A stretch of DNA of 64,000 nt from a candidate division KSB1 bacterium (lineage in GTDB: Bacteria > Zhuqueibacterota > Zhuqueibacteria > Thermofontimicrobiales > Thermofontimicrobiaceae), in contig JAPDPQ010000017.1 in assembly GCA_034506395.1 (NCBI GenBank), positions 1 to 64,000 of the forward strand. Direction: 5' to 3'. The first letter of the stretch is position 1; every line of letters begins with the position of its first letter. Below the pieces are notes generated by a model. It was not told where the DNA came from. It ran no database searches and was given only the letters and a program-made list of their open reading frames with translations. The position numbers were made by a program, and so were the translations under genes. Below are positions 7,185 through 16,028 of this stretch, piece by piece.

Positions 7185-8882
7185 ATGAAAAACATTTTTT
7201 TCAAACGACCAGTATTTTATCTCCTGCTCTTCTATTATTTCATTGGGCTGGGAGTCCAGGGGGTTGAGGTCAGCCTGGCACAAGGGTTCAATATTTATCA
7301 TCCAGCGGAGGTCATTCATCCTTGGGTATCGGAGATCAATCCTGCGGTGATTTCCGCTCAATTTACTCGAGTGGCCGTTGGGCTGAAGGTTTTTCATCTC
7401 GGTTTTCTGCCGGGACAAAGCCTTGCCATGCGAGAAAGCCGGATCAATGCCAGTTTTCCGTTCTATCTGCCGTTGGATCTAGGGACTGGCTGCGACTTGC
7501 GGTATTTTTCGGCGGGGATCTATTCTGAATTAACCGCTTCTCTAATGGTAAGTCGACGCATTCTCAGCAATCTCTCTTTGGGAATGAAGATAGGCGTGGG
7601 GCATTATGGATTTGCCAGAGAAGATTTTCATTTGGTGGACCTGAATGATCCACTCTTGGCAGGCGGTCTCGGGAAAACCAGCTTGAACCTTGGTTTCGGG
7701 CTGTTCTATAACCCGGGAAACTGGACAATGGGAATCGGTCTCGATCATTTGAATCGGCCTGATGTGGGTCGTCAGACCAGTGCGCCATTGCCCATGGAGA
7801 TCAGTACCGCGGTGGGTTATCAGGTGGGGCGATTTATACCGAGCCTGCTGTTGCATCATGATGGCACCTATGTGCGCTATGGGGTTGCGATCGCTGCGCG
7901 GCAGGAACGGTTTGGGCAGGTCCGACTCTCCTTCGAAAGCACCATGCCGTTTAAAGTGGAGGCTCAGTTCCAATTGTCGCGCGACAATAGCTTGCACTAT
8001 GGAGTAGACCTTCCGACCGATGAGCTCAGCAGTGTGTCGCTGGGATCGCATGAGATTGTGTTTACTCGGATCTTGGATCGAGGGCCAGACATCGGTCAAC
8101 CGACAATGCGGCTTTCGACCGATTCCATGCGCATCCACGAAGAGACCGTCGTGCGCAGCATGTCCCCAGGGTTAACCTCCTGGCAGATCAGCTCTATCAG
8201 CGGCTTAGTGCCCGAGTTCTTGGATGTGAACGGTTCTGGTCAAAACATGCTGGTCATCCCCACTGGGCCTTTGAGCCGCTATGAAACCGATGCAATTCGG
8301 AAACAGCGCTATGCTCGACTGGGGCAAGAAATCAAACAGAAACTTCAGGAGCATCCTGAGGTGAGCTTGATCTTGCAAACCGATGATCAGTCACTGGGAG
8401 ATGCCCGTTCTCTGAAACAATATCTTGTGCAAACCGGCATTTGCAAGGCAGAGGCGGTGGGAATCGCCCGGGTGAATTCATCAGGAAAACTGAAATTAGA
8501 TGGATTTGAACCAGGGCAAATGACGCAGACGCGCAAAAAGGCGAAATGCTCCGATGAGAAATTGGTGATCAATTTAGAATTGCCCGGCAAAATCAAAAAA
8601 GTAAAAGAATGGAGCTTGTTCATCAAGAATCACAAGCAGGAGGTGGTGCGGACGATTAAGGGGATCGAACGATTGCCAGAGATGATCGAATGGGATTGGA
8701 AGGATGAATGGGGCGTTCTGGTCTCTCCCGGGCAATATAGCTGCCATCTGGTCGTGAAATCTTTGACAGGGCAGGAGCGGCTGGCTCAATCGATACCAAT
8801 TCATGTATCACGGACCAGCCGTACCGTGTACCTCCGCTTCAGCCCAGAGAAATCAGTCCATGCGTCGAAATTGAATCCGTAA
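7185..8882 (+). CDS. PorP/SprF-like outer-membrane protein with OmpA-like and FlgD-like C-terminal regions
   Basis: A 565-residue envelope protein. After a signal peptide, residues ~35-300 resemble the PorP/SprF barrel of type IX secretion: an INPAVISAQ segment and DPLLAGGLGKTSLNLGFGL, followed by alternating amphipathic strands. PorP/SprF proteins help export or anchor individual type-IX cargo proteins. Around residues 370-440 there is a degenerate OmpA-C-like fold (YARLGQEIKQKLQEHPEVS, then GDARSLKQYLVQTG). The last ~100 residues have the WDWKDEWGVLVSPGQY pattern of a FlgD-type Ig domain. It opens a plus-strand locus ending at 19491. Two cargo-like VWA proteins with type-B-like ends follow. 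The fusion is unusual; assignment of the central region is tentative. Confidence 0.65.
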   Translation: MKNIFFKRPVFYLLLFYYFIGLGVQGVEVSLAQGFNIYHPAEVIHPWVSEINPAVISAQFTRVAVGLKVFHLGFLPGQSLAMRESRINASFPFYLPLDLGTGCDLRYFSAGIYSELTASLMVSRRILSNLSLGMKIGVGHYGFAREDFHLVDLNDPLLAGGLGKTSLNLGFGLFYNPGNWTMGIGLDHLNRPDVGRQTSAPLPMEISTAVGYQVGRFIPSLLLHHDGTYVRYGVAIAARQERFGQVRLSFESTMPFKVEAQFQLSRDNSLHYGVDLPTDELSSVSLGSHEIVFTRILDRGPDIGQPTMRLSTDSMRIHEETVVRSMSPGLTSWQISSISGLVPEFLDVNGSGQNMLVIPTGPLSRYETDAIRKQRYARLGQEIKQKLQEHPEVSLILQTDDQSLGDARSLKQYLVQTGICKAEAVGIARVNSSGKLKLDGFEPGQMTQTRKKAKCSDEKLVINLELPGKIKKVKEWSLFIKNHKQEVVRTIKGIERLPEMIEWDWKDEWGVLVSPGQYSCHLVVKSLTGQERLAQSIPIHVSRTSRTVYLRFSPEKSVHASKLNP

Positions 8883-8939
8883 GATCGAACGAAGCTCTGA
8901 AAATGAGAATCAATGGAAAATGAATAGAGGAGAATAGCT

Positions 8940-9854
8940 GTGATTCATAAAAAAGAAATAGCAATAGGGGTAAAGGATTGGCGAAAGGCCGTCATCGCGG
9001 GGGTGATATTCATCGCAACAGGGATGCTTTGGTTGGATGTTTGGGCAGTTCCTCCGAGCCAGACACCGGCCCTGGCTTCGGCAGGTCAAATGGCCCAATC
9101 GGGATCGAGATTGGAGCGGCTGACAGCTTGGGATATCATCCAAATGAACGACTGGTTTTTATGGCCATTTGTGCTAATTACTGGAGCGGGTATCATGCTC
9201 AATGTTCATCGGGTGTTGTTTGAGTATCGCGATCGGACGCGGTCGCAGGCGCTGTTACATGGGAAAATTCAGGCCAATGGGATCCGCAATCTGGTGCAGA
9301 TGGTGCGTTCCAGTCGGACTGGCAGCTCCAGCCGGGCGGCACGATTGTTCTATCAGATCATCGCCACATTTGATAAGACCAATCAGGCGCAGCCAATTAA
9401 TGATGACATCAATCATTTTTTGTCCGCGGAGCGGGAGACGTTCGAGCGGTTCAGCCGAGTGAATGGCTTCCTATCAGAAGCCGCTGGGGCGCTCGGTCTG
9501 CTGGGCACGGTCTGGGGCATCTTTGTCACTTTTTACACGGCCAATTTCGATGGGCCATCGATTTTGCGAGGCATGAGCATCGCATTGGTGACGACGTTAA
9601 CTGGATTGATTATCAGTCTGCTGCTCAATTTCAGCGGTACCTATTGTTATACCATGTTCAATCGGCAGATCAATTTGCTGATGAACAAGGCCGAAGAACT
9701 GCGGCAAGCTCTGCTTTATTTGGAAAAGAAGTCCAATGGCAATGGGACGCCAGCGCCGGTGAGAGAAGAGCCGGTCGGTTATCGTGTCCCAGAGCCAGAT
9801 GCACCGCCAAAAAGGCCAGCCCAGGTTAGGCCGGCAATCGATTTCAGCTATTAA
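8940..9854 (+). CDS. MotA/TolQ/ExbB-type proton-channel subunit
   Basis: A 304-residue inner-membrane protein of the TolQ/ExbB/GldL-like motor family. There is an N-terminal hydrophobic segment (residues ~18-38, possibly a signal or extra TM), a second near residue 75 (WFLWPFVLITGAGIML), then a cytoplasmic loop and the paired TM helices typical of the family: AAGALGLLGTVWGIFVTF (about residue 182) and SIALVTTLTGLIISLLL (about residue 215). The C-terminal ~50 residues are Pro-rich. The GTG start at 8940 has AGAGGAG about 8 bases upstream. The two ExbD-like genes at 15220 and 15636 are its presumed partners, forming a proton-driven motor. Confidence 0.85.
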   Translation: MIHKKEIAIGVKDWRKAVIAGVIFIATGMLWLDVWAVPPSQTPALASAGQMAQSGSRLERLTAWDIIQMNDWFLWPFVLITGAGIMLNVHRVLFEYRDRTRSQALLHGKIQANGIRNLVQMVRSSRTGSSSRAARLFYQIIATFDKTNQAQPINDDINHFLSAERETFERFSRVNGFLSEAAGALGLLGTVWGIFVTFYTANFDGPSILRGMSIALVTTLTGLIISLLLNFSGTYCYTMFNRQINLLMNKAEELRQALLYLEKKSNGNGTPAPVREEPVGYRVPEPDAPPKRPAQVRPAIDFSY

Positions 9855-10055
9855 TGAATGAGTGAAAAAGGAGGATCTGATGCTAGAATCAAAATGATGG
9901 GGGGTTCCGATGGCAAAAACGTGCTAGAACTCCTCAAATTAAGTATGCAATTTCAATGCGGAATGTGTGTTCCGAAACGGGGGTTAACAGGACATGACAG
10001 AATATTCAATTATAATCCACCAAGAATCTAAGGTTGAGATGAGCAGAAAAATCGG

Positions 10056-11444
10056 GTGGTCGATATGGATCGGGATAAAAAAAATATCGCAGCCGGGGGA
10101 GTCAAACGTGCGACGGGGGGAAGGAGTTATAGCTGGCGAGTTGGACCCTGGCTATCGGGTCGTATTCGATTCACCATTTTCATGGCGGTCTTGGCGCTGC
10201 TTTGCAGCCTCACTTCGGGGTCTGTTTCGGACTGCGCAGCCAGCCATTCTGGAGCGAGTAGCCAAGATAGTATTAGACTGGTTTATGATCAAATTAACGC
10301 TGGTAATTTTCCGCGGATTGTTTCCCTGGTTTCCGTGTTGAACAACGCCGGTCTGGTCATCGGCAAGCTCGATGAAAATAATTTCATCGTGCATGAGGAT
10401 GGTGTCCGAGAGCTTCCCATCGAGGTGATCGAATTGCCGTATGCCAAGGATGGGATCAATGTGGTGTTGACCATTGACCGGAGCAGCAGCATGACTGGCA
10501 AGCCGCTGGCCGATGCCAAAGCGGCGGCCATCAAATTTGTTGATCTGATGCAGGGGAACGATCGATCGGCCGTGGTGAGCTTTTCCAAGACAGCCTGGAC
10601 CGAGGTCGGTTTTACCAGCAATAAGGACTCACTTAAGGCGGCCATTTCAAGCCTTGTTCCGTTCAATTGGACCGCGGTTTATGATGCTGTGATCCATTCC
10701 GTGGAATTAATTACCGATGATTTGAAGAACCGGGCGATCATCCTCTTAACAGATGGAGGGGATAATTCCAGTGTTCATTCGTATCAAGAAGCGCTGAACG
10801 CTTGTTTGAACAATGAGATCCGGGTGTTTTGCATTGGCTTGGGCCTGCAGCCGAATAGCGATGCCGAGAACGTGTTAAAACATCTGGCAACAAATACGGG
10901 CGGTCTGTACTTTCGTAGCCCCACCTCGAGCGATTTGGAGGCGATTTATCAAGCTATTTCAAAATTGTTGCATCATCGGTATCAGGTGTCTTATACCACG
11001 CACAATCCGGCCAAGGATGGCACATGGCGACATGTGAAGATCACGGTTATGGTCAATACCAACACCAGTGCCGATACGGCGCGTTATTTGGCCCCCTATG
11101 AACCAGATCCAGTCGATCCCATTGACGATCCCGTGGACCCAATCGATACGGTGGTGGTTCGGCCGCCAGATCCGGTCTTTGAGGTAAAACCCAATCCATT
11201 CACTCCCAATGATGACGGTTATAACGATTATGTGGAGTTCAAAAACGGCGATGAGCCGCCGATGGAATGGAGCATCACTATTATGGATCGAAGTGGTCGA
11301 TTGGTTCGGCAGCTTCTGCCAGGACAGAATGTCTGGGACGGTCGGGATAAGTCTGGTGCAATGATGCTGCCCGGAACTTATTTGTTCCTGGTTTCCAATA
11401 AAGATCAATTGATCCACCGCGGATTCATTCAATTGATTCGATAG
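10056..11444 (+). CDS. von Willebrand factor A protein with type-B-like sorting domain (copy 1)
   Basis: A 462-residue exported protein. Residues ~38-58 form the hydrophobic core of an unusually long signal region. A VWA domain (about 130-320) keeps a MIDAS motif DRSSS at 141-145 and ILLTDGGDNSS. A short linker contains repeated PVDPID units, then an 88-residue C-terminal domain from about 375 (PNPFTPNDDGYND ... WDGRDKSG ... PGTYLFLV ... GFIQLIR) resembles the gliding-motility/T9SS type-B C-terminal domain. It is closely related to the next gene. The start is uncertain: GTG at 10056 or ATG at 10065, neither with a strong RBS. Surface adhesin or machine component is inference. Confidence 0.8.
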   Translation: MVDMDRDKKNIAAGGVKRATGGRSYSWRVGPWLSGRIRFTIFMAVLALLCSLTSGSVSDCAASHSGASSQDSIRLVYDQINAGNFPRIVSLVSVLNNAGLVIGKLDENNFIVHEDGVRELPIEVIELPYAKDGINVVLTIDRSSSMTGKPLADAKAAAIKFVDLMQGNDRSAVVSFSKTAWTEVGFTSNKDSLKAAISSLVPFNWTAVYDAVIHSVELITDDLKNRAIILLTDGGDNSSVHSYQEALNACLNNEIRVFCIGLGLQPNSDAENVLKHLATNTGGLYFRSPTSSDLEAIYQAISKLLHHRYQVSYTTHNPAKDGTWRHVKITVMVNTNTSADTARYLAPYEPDPVDPIDDPVDPIDTVVVRPPDPVFEVKPNPFTPNDDGYNDYVEFKNGDEPPMEWSITIMDRSGRLVRQLLPGQNVWDGRDKSGAMMLPGTYLFLVSNKDQLIHRGFIQLIR

Positions 11445-11532
11445 AAAAGTGGAGTTCAAATTTGGGTAAACCAATTTTGAGAGAACAAATTGAATTTTAG
11501 AAAAAAGAAATTGATGCAAGCGGGGAATTAAG

Positions 11533-12828
11533 ATGATTATTGAAACGAGACGATCTGGCCGTACGACGGTAAGGGCGGAAGTGACCGCAAGAGCTTTAAG
11601 CTTGATGATTAGATTGCTGCTATTTTTCACATGCTCGGTCATTTGGGCAAATCCCAAGTCACTGGGGGAGGCCGCTCAAGACAGCATGAAGCTGAATTAC
11701 AACACGATTGACGCTCGGGGATTCCCGCGCATCGTTTCCATTGTTTCCATCATGAATCAATTCGGTTTTGTGGTGGGCAAGTTGGATGAGAACAATTTCA
11801 TCGTTCATGAAGATGGAGTGCGAGAGCTTCCGATTGAGGTGGAACAGCTCTCTGGTGGGCAAATGGACATCAGCGTAGCGTTGGTGATCGATCGAAGCGG
11901 CAGTATGAGGGGAAAGCCGATTGAGGATGCGAAGAACGCCGCGTCGATCTTTGTGGGGCTGATGCAGCGGGAGGATCGGTCAGCGGTGGTAAGCTTTAAC
12001 CACGAGCCACGAACCGACTGTCCATTCACCAAAAATATCGATTCGCTCAAGGCTGCCATTTCCAAAATTGAGTCGCTCGGCGGTACAGCGATCTTCGATG
12101 CCCTGATCCATGCGGTCTATTTGATGAATCCCAGCCTCAAGAATCGGGCGATCATTTTGTTGACCGATGGAGCGGACAAAGATAGCTATCACACTTTTCA
12201 ACAAGCCCTAACGACACTGATCGCCAATGAAGTGCAGACTTTTACGATCGGTCTGGGATTGAATCAAAATAGCCCTGAGGAAAATGTGCTTAAAGAGCTG
12301 GCTTCGAGGACCGGTGGAATGTATTTCTACAGTCCCACCTCAGATGATCTGGAGGCGATCTATCGAGCGATCCACAAAATGCTGCATAGCCAGTATCGTA
12401 TCACCTATACGACGCACAATCCCGCAAAAGACGGGACGTTGCGGCATGTGCAGATCGATGTGATCGTGCGTGGCAATACCAGTGCTGATACAGCCAGCTA
12501 TCGCGCCCCCTATGAAGGCCGATTCGATCCAGTTGACACAGTTAAAGTTGATCATCCCAGCTTTGAAGTGGTTCCCAATCCGTTTACGCCTAACGATGAT
12601 GGTTTTAATGATTATACCGAATTCAAACCAGGAGAAAGTGTTCCAGATCAGTGGACCATCACCATTTTGGATCGCAGCGGCCGGTTGATAAGACAACTAA
12701 CCAATGGCGAGCGCGCCTGGAACGGTCGCGATGAGTCTGGGCAGCTTATGCTGCCAGGAACCTATCTGTATCTGGTGTTCGATCGGGACGCAGTGATCCA
12801 CCGAGGCTTCATTCAGCTCATTCGATGA
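11533..12828 (+). CDS. von Willebrand factor A protein with type-B-like sorting domain (copy 2)
   Basis: A 431-residue paralogue of the preceding protein, clearly a tandem duplication: shared blocks include KLDENNFIVHEDGVRELPIEV, YTTHNPAKDGT and the ending RGFIQLIR. The signal peptide ends near residue 40 and the MIDAS motif DRSGS is at 120-124. The VWA domain runs to about 300. The C-terminal 88 residues (from 344, PNPFTPNDDGFND) form the same type-B-like module. The linker is shorter than in copy 1. Spacing of 88 bases suggests co-transcription. Metal-dependent ligand binding is expected from the intact MIDAS; the ligand is unknown. Confidence 0.82.
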   Translation: MIIETRRSGRTTVRAEVTARALSLMIRLLLFFTCSVIWANPKSLGEAAQDSMKLNYNTIDARGFPRIVSIVSIMNQFGFVVGKLDENNFIVHEDGVRELPIEVEQLSGGQMDISVALVIDRSGSMRGKPIEDAKNAASIFVGLMQREDRSAVVSFNHEPRTDCPFTKNIDSLKAAISKIESLGGTAIFDALIHAVYLMNPSLKNRAIILLTDGADKDSYHTFQQALTTLIANEVQTFTIGLGLNQNSPEENVLKELASRTGGMYFYSPTSDDLEAIYRAIHKMLHSQYRITYTTHNPAKDGTLRHVQIDVIVRGNTSADTASYRAPYEGRFDPVDTVKVDHPSFEVVPNPFTPNDDGFNDYTEFKPGESVPDQWTITILDRSGRLIRQLTNGERAWNGRDESGQLMLPGTYLYLVFDRDAVIHRGFIQLIR

Positions 12829-13050
12829 GCGATGGGAATAAGTGACGCAATTGATGCCTTGTATTGTAGTCTTTCATACGAAACGAATACAGGCGTCGAC
12901 ATCTTTAATTGTTGCGCGATGGATTGGTCAGATCATGAAATCCGATGGGTTTAAAAAATGAGGACCTTATTTCCATAGGTTGGCGGTGGGTAACAGTTGA
13001 TCAATTATTAAATCACTAAATGTTGAACTAATGAATCAAGGAGAGTGCTT

Positions 13051-15027
13051 ATGTCAAGACGGACAAAGGCAGTACCAGTGGGTCGGAAAGCTGGTAACGG
13101 ACGGGGGATTTTATGGGGATTACTTATCGTTGTGTTATGTTTCTCAGCCGCCTTCGCTGATGGAAATGAAAAGTTGGCCGTTACATTGCCAATGTATCGC
13201 GGCAAGTATGATGTTGGGGTTGTGAGCCTTGGTTCCTTTGGCTTGCGGGGCGATGCCACTACTTTGATGAAAATTCCGGAAAATGCCCAGATCATCGCTG
13301 CATATGTGTATATGAGTGGCTACTCGAACCTTACTCCAGATCAACTGGGCGATATACTGGTGACCGTCAGCAATGGCCAAGATACCAAGACCAAAGCGGC
13401 TAAGTGCATTGGTTATTCGCAAGAGGGCGATAAGCAGCGGTTCACCTACCGCGCGGATGTGAGCGATGTGGTAACGATCGGCGAGAAGCGCTATCATGTG
13501 CAGAGCAAACAGTTGCCAGCTCAGCCCACCAGTGGCCGATTATACGGTGGTGGCTTGGTTGCGATTTACAGCTTGCCGAACTATCCTGAATCCGAGATCT
13601 GGATCGCGGATGGGCTGGACTTTTTTGCCGCTGGTCAAGGATATCCTGCGACCAGTACGGTGGTATTTCCATTCAGCGGGAATCGTTTTGAGCGATACGG
13701 TTCGGTGAAGATTTTTGCTGGCATGGATCAGCAGAATACCGCGTCGGCGATTTGGTATCAGGTGGGCCACGGCAATCCGCCTCAATCTGGGATCATCGAT
13801 CAAACTGGTGCGGTGGATTACAACAATTCATCGAACTCCAATCCCAGCGTCGATACCGATCCCATTCAGGACGGCTTGGGCGTACGTCGCGCTTGGTCCA
13901 TGGTAGAATTTATGATCCCCGTTGGCTCGGAGCAGGACTGGGCGGCGTTCCAGTTGGAATCGCAGACTGATAATTCCAACAAGCAGCCGATGAGCGGAGT
14001 TTGGAACATGGTGGCGTTCAAGCTGCCACTGGAGGAGACTGGGATCGGCGTCATCGGGGATCGGGTGTTCCACGATAAGAATAAGAACAAGGTTCGCGAT
14101 CAGATGGAAGCCGGAATTCCCGCAGTGTTGGTCTCACTTTACCAAGATAATGGCGACAACACCTTCGATCCCAATAGCGATACCTTTGTCGATAGTGTCC
14201 GGACCAATCGGCTGGGCTTCTATATTTTCCAAAATTTGAAGTTTGGGACCTATTTTGTGGACATCTTCCATCCGCGGATGAATGAGAGCGGTGTTGAACT
14301 GACTACAAATAATGACCCGGCCGGTCCCATTCAAGTTGTCGATGGCAATGCGATCTTGGACGTCGATTTCGGGTTCTGCTACAGCGGGCAGCGCGGCAAT
14401 CGACAATTGCAGTTCAATTCGTTTAATTTCCAGAGCGATACCAATGGGGTCTGGCTAAATTGGTCTACTTTCGCTGGCACCGAGAATCTGGGATTCGATG
14501 TGTTCCGCAGCTTATCGCAGATGGGCAACTTTACGCTCATCAATCCAGACGTCATCCCGGCGGCGAACAATCAAAATGGCTTTAATAATTACTCTTTCTT
14601 TGACCCAGATGTCGAGCCAGGCCAGACCTATTATTACAAAATCTCGGATGTAACTATTGATGGTGAGGCGACCGCGACCTACGGCCCTGTGGCTGTTACG
14701 GCTGGTACAACTCGAATTGCAGAAGAAACCTCAGCACTCAGAGCCCCTGTTGGCTATGAATTGGGAAATGCTTACCCCAATCCGTTTAATGGCCAAACCG
14801 CAATTCAGTACTCGCTGGCGAGGCCCGCTGATGTTTCGATTGCGATTTATAATTTGCAAGGCCAAAAGATTCGAACCTTATTGTCCGAACGCCAAACCGC
14901 TGGCAACCACACCGTCCATTGGAATGGCCATGATGAATTGAATCAGCCAGTCGGCAGCGGCGTTTATCTGTATCGAATCACTATTAATAACTCCAGCGAG
15001 GCAAAGCGGGTTGTCTATCTGAAATAG
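13051..15027 (+). CDS. secreted multidomain protein with SdrD-B-like, FN3-like and FlgD-type (type A) sorting domains
   Basis: This 658-residue protein has a signal peptide cleaved near residue 38 (FSAAFADG). A large N-terminal beta-rich domain (about 40-325) has no family I recognise. An SdrD B-like domain follows (about 330-440: GDRVFHDKNKNKVRDQMEAG .. NRLGFYIFQNLKFGTY), then an FN3-like module (about 450-560). The C terminus is a FlgD-like Ig domain (YPNPFNGQTAIQYSL .. GSGVYLYRI), the type-A sorting signal common in FCB bacteria. The ATG at 13051 is 7 bases after AAGGAG; a GTG 6 bases earlier is less likely. It is probably a surface protein exported with the neighbouring VWA proteins. Confidence 0.8.
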   Translation: MSRRTKAVPVGRKAGNGRGILWGLLIVVLCFSAAFADGNEKLAVTLPMYRGKYDVGVVSLGSFGLRGDATTLMKIPENAQIIAAYVYMSGYSNLTPDQLGDILVTVSNGQDTKTKAAKCIGYSQEGDKQRFTYRADVSDVVTIGEKRYHVQSKQLPAQPTSGRLYGGGLVAIYSLPNYPESEIWIADGLDFFAAGQGYPATSTVVFPFSGNRFERYGSVKIFAGMDQQNTASAIWYQVGHGNPPQSGIIDQTGAVDYNNSSNSNPSVDTDPIQDGLGVRRAWSMVEFMIPVGSEQDWAAFQLESQTDNSNKQPMSGVWNMVAFKLPLEETGIGVIGDRVFHDKNKNKVRDQMEAGIPAVLVSLYQDNGDNTFDPNSDTFVDSVRTNRLGFYIFQNLKFGTYFVDIFHPRMNESGVELTTNNDPAGPIQVVDGNAILDVDFGFCYSGQRGNRQLQFNSFNFQSDTNGVWLNWSTFAGTENLGFDVFRSLSQMGNFTLINPDVIPAANNQNGFNNYSFFDPDVEPGQTYYYKISDVTIDGEATATYGPVAVTAGTTRIAEETSALRAPVGYELGNAYPNPFNGQTAIQYSLARPADVSIAIYNLQGQKIRTLLSERQTAGNHTVHWNGHDELNQPVGSGVYLYRITINNSSEAKRVVYLK

Positions 15028-15124
15028 CTGACGTCAGAACCGATCTGGCACGGGGAATCCAGTTTTCACAAAATGAAAAATTGCAATTCGGTTTCCCTTT
15101 CGTCTGGATTCCAGCATGGGCAGA

Positions 15125-15162
15125 AGCCTCCCGATAGCAAAGAGCGCCGCTATCGGGAGGCT
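15125..15162 (+). other. strong intercistronic hairpin
   Basis: AGCCTCCCGATAGC (15125-15138) pairs perfectly over 14 bp with GCTATCGGGAGGCT (15149-15162), with a 10-base loop. The right arm is not followed by a T-run. It is therefore more likely an mRNA-stabilising or attenuating hairpin between the FlgD-domain gene and the ExbD-like genes than a simple terminator. The flanking sequence (ggggaatccagttttca.. / ..tctggattccagcatgggc) looks like dispersed-repeat material. Confidence 0.7.
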
Positions 15163-15219
15163 CTCCCTGATCGGACCAGCAATGAATTGACGAGACAAAA
15201 CAATAAGGAGCGGTAAACA

Positions 15220-15624
15220 GTGGGGAAATACAATTTAATGATTCGGCTGATCGATGTGGTATTTATTTTGTTGTTCGGTTTTATTGCAATCTCGCAGATC
15301 GGCATAAGTGCTGCGATCGATCCGGCCAAGAGTTCCGAAGCGGATCAAAGCGGGCCTGATGCCCCGATCGAAGTGATCATTGGTGTCAGTTCGGATGGTA
15401 GCTATCCGGTCGAGGCGGGCAATTTGGTATTGCGGAATATCCGAGAGGTACGAGGCTATCTAGCGCAGAAGATGACCGAGGCAGCAGCGCGAGGAGTGCC
15501 GGTGGGAGTTCGAATTCGCGCAGCATGGGATTCATCGGTGGAGCACAGCCTAGCCGTGGCTCGATTGTGTCGCGAACTGGGAATTCCAAAGGGGCTGGAT
15601 GTGATCAAAATGAAGACGGAATAG
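15220..15624 (+). CDS. ExbD/TolR-like small motor subunit (1)
   Basis: A 134-residue single-span protein. The N-terminal TM segment MIRLIDVVFILLFGFIAIS contains Asp12 at the position of the proton-carrying aspartate of ExbD, TolR and MotB. The periplasmic part (about 50-134) fits the ExbD fold (VRIRAAWDSSVEHSLAVARLCRELGI). The cytoplasmic tail is almost absent. The GTG start at 15220 follows AAGGAG by 9 bases. A second copy lies 11 bases downstream, and the TolQ-like partner is at 8940. It should act in a proton-driven inner-membrane motor. Confidence 0.8.
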   Translation: MGKYNLMIRLIDVVFILLFGFIAISQIGISAAIDPAKSSEADQSGPDAPIEVIIGVSSDGSYPVEAGNLVLRNIREVRGYLAQKMTEAAARGVPVGVRIRAAWDSSVEHSLAVARLCRELGIPKGLDVIKMKTE

Positions 15625-15635
15625 GAGCATGGGAG

Positions 15636-16028
15636 ATGAATTCGAATTTAATGATCCGATTGATCGACGTGGCGCTAATTATTTTGATGGGGTTTATTGC
15701 TATCAGTCGGATACGGACCGAATATATTGATCTGCCATCTGCTGGCGAAAGCGAAACCAAGCTCCATCTGCCACATGAGGCGAAATTGGTTGTGGATAAC
15801 AGCAGGTACAATTTTGAAGACAACGGTCGTCGCTGGAGTTGCAATAGCTTAAATGAGCTAGAGAGCTTTCTGGCCGACAAGAATCTTTACTATAAAGGAC
15901 GAAACATGAAACTGGTGGTCACTATTCAACCGCGGCGATCGGTGATTATGCAGAACCTGGTGAATGTGTTGGATATTTGTCAACGACATCAAATTGAAAA
16001 GAATCTGGATTATGAAAACTATTATTAA
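15636..16028 (+). CDS. ExbD/TolR-like small motor subunit (2)
   Basis: A 130-residue paralogue with the same anchor, NLMIRLIDVALIILMGFIAIS, and conserved Asp11. Its periplasmic part differs strongly from copy 1 (..GRNMKLVVTIQPRRSVIMQNLVNVLDICQRHQI) but keeps the ExbD-like beta-alpha pattern. The ATG at 15636 has a GGGAG directly ahead and an AGGAG a little further upstream. Its 3' end overlaps the next gene by 17 bases, which implies translational coupling. Two divergent ExbD-like subunits are also seen in gliding and Tol-like motors such as AglRS. Confidence 0.8.
   Translation: MNSNLMIRLIDVALIILMGFIAISRIRTEYIDLPSAGESETKLHLPHEAKLVVDNSRYNFEDNGRRWSCNSLNELESFLADKNLYYKGRNMKLVVTIQPRRSVIMQNLVNVLDICQRHQIEKNLDYENYY

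Noticed and set aside
9994-10341. A plus-strand frame overlapping the start of the first VWA gene
   Set aside because: It is out of frame with the clear VWA product and has no RBS or domain; a shadow of the upstream part of that gene.
10959-11657. A 232-codon minus-strand frame across the VWA genes
   Set aside because: Antisense to coding sequence; its apparent length follows from codon bias of the real genes.
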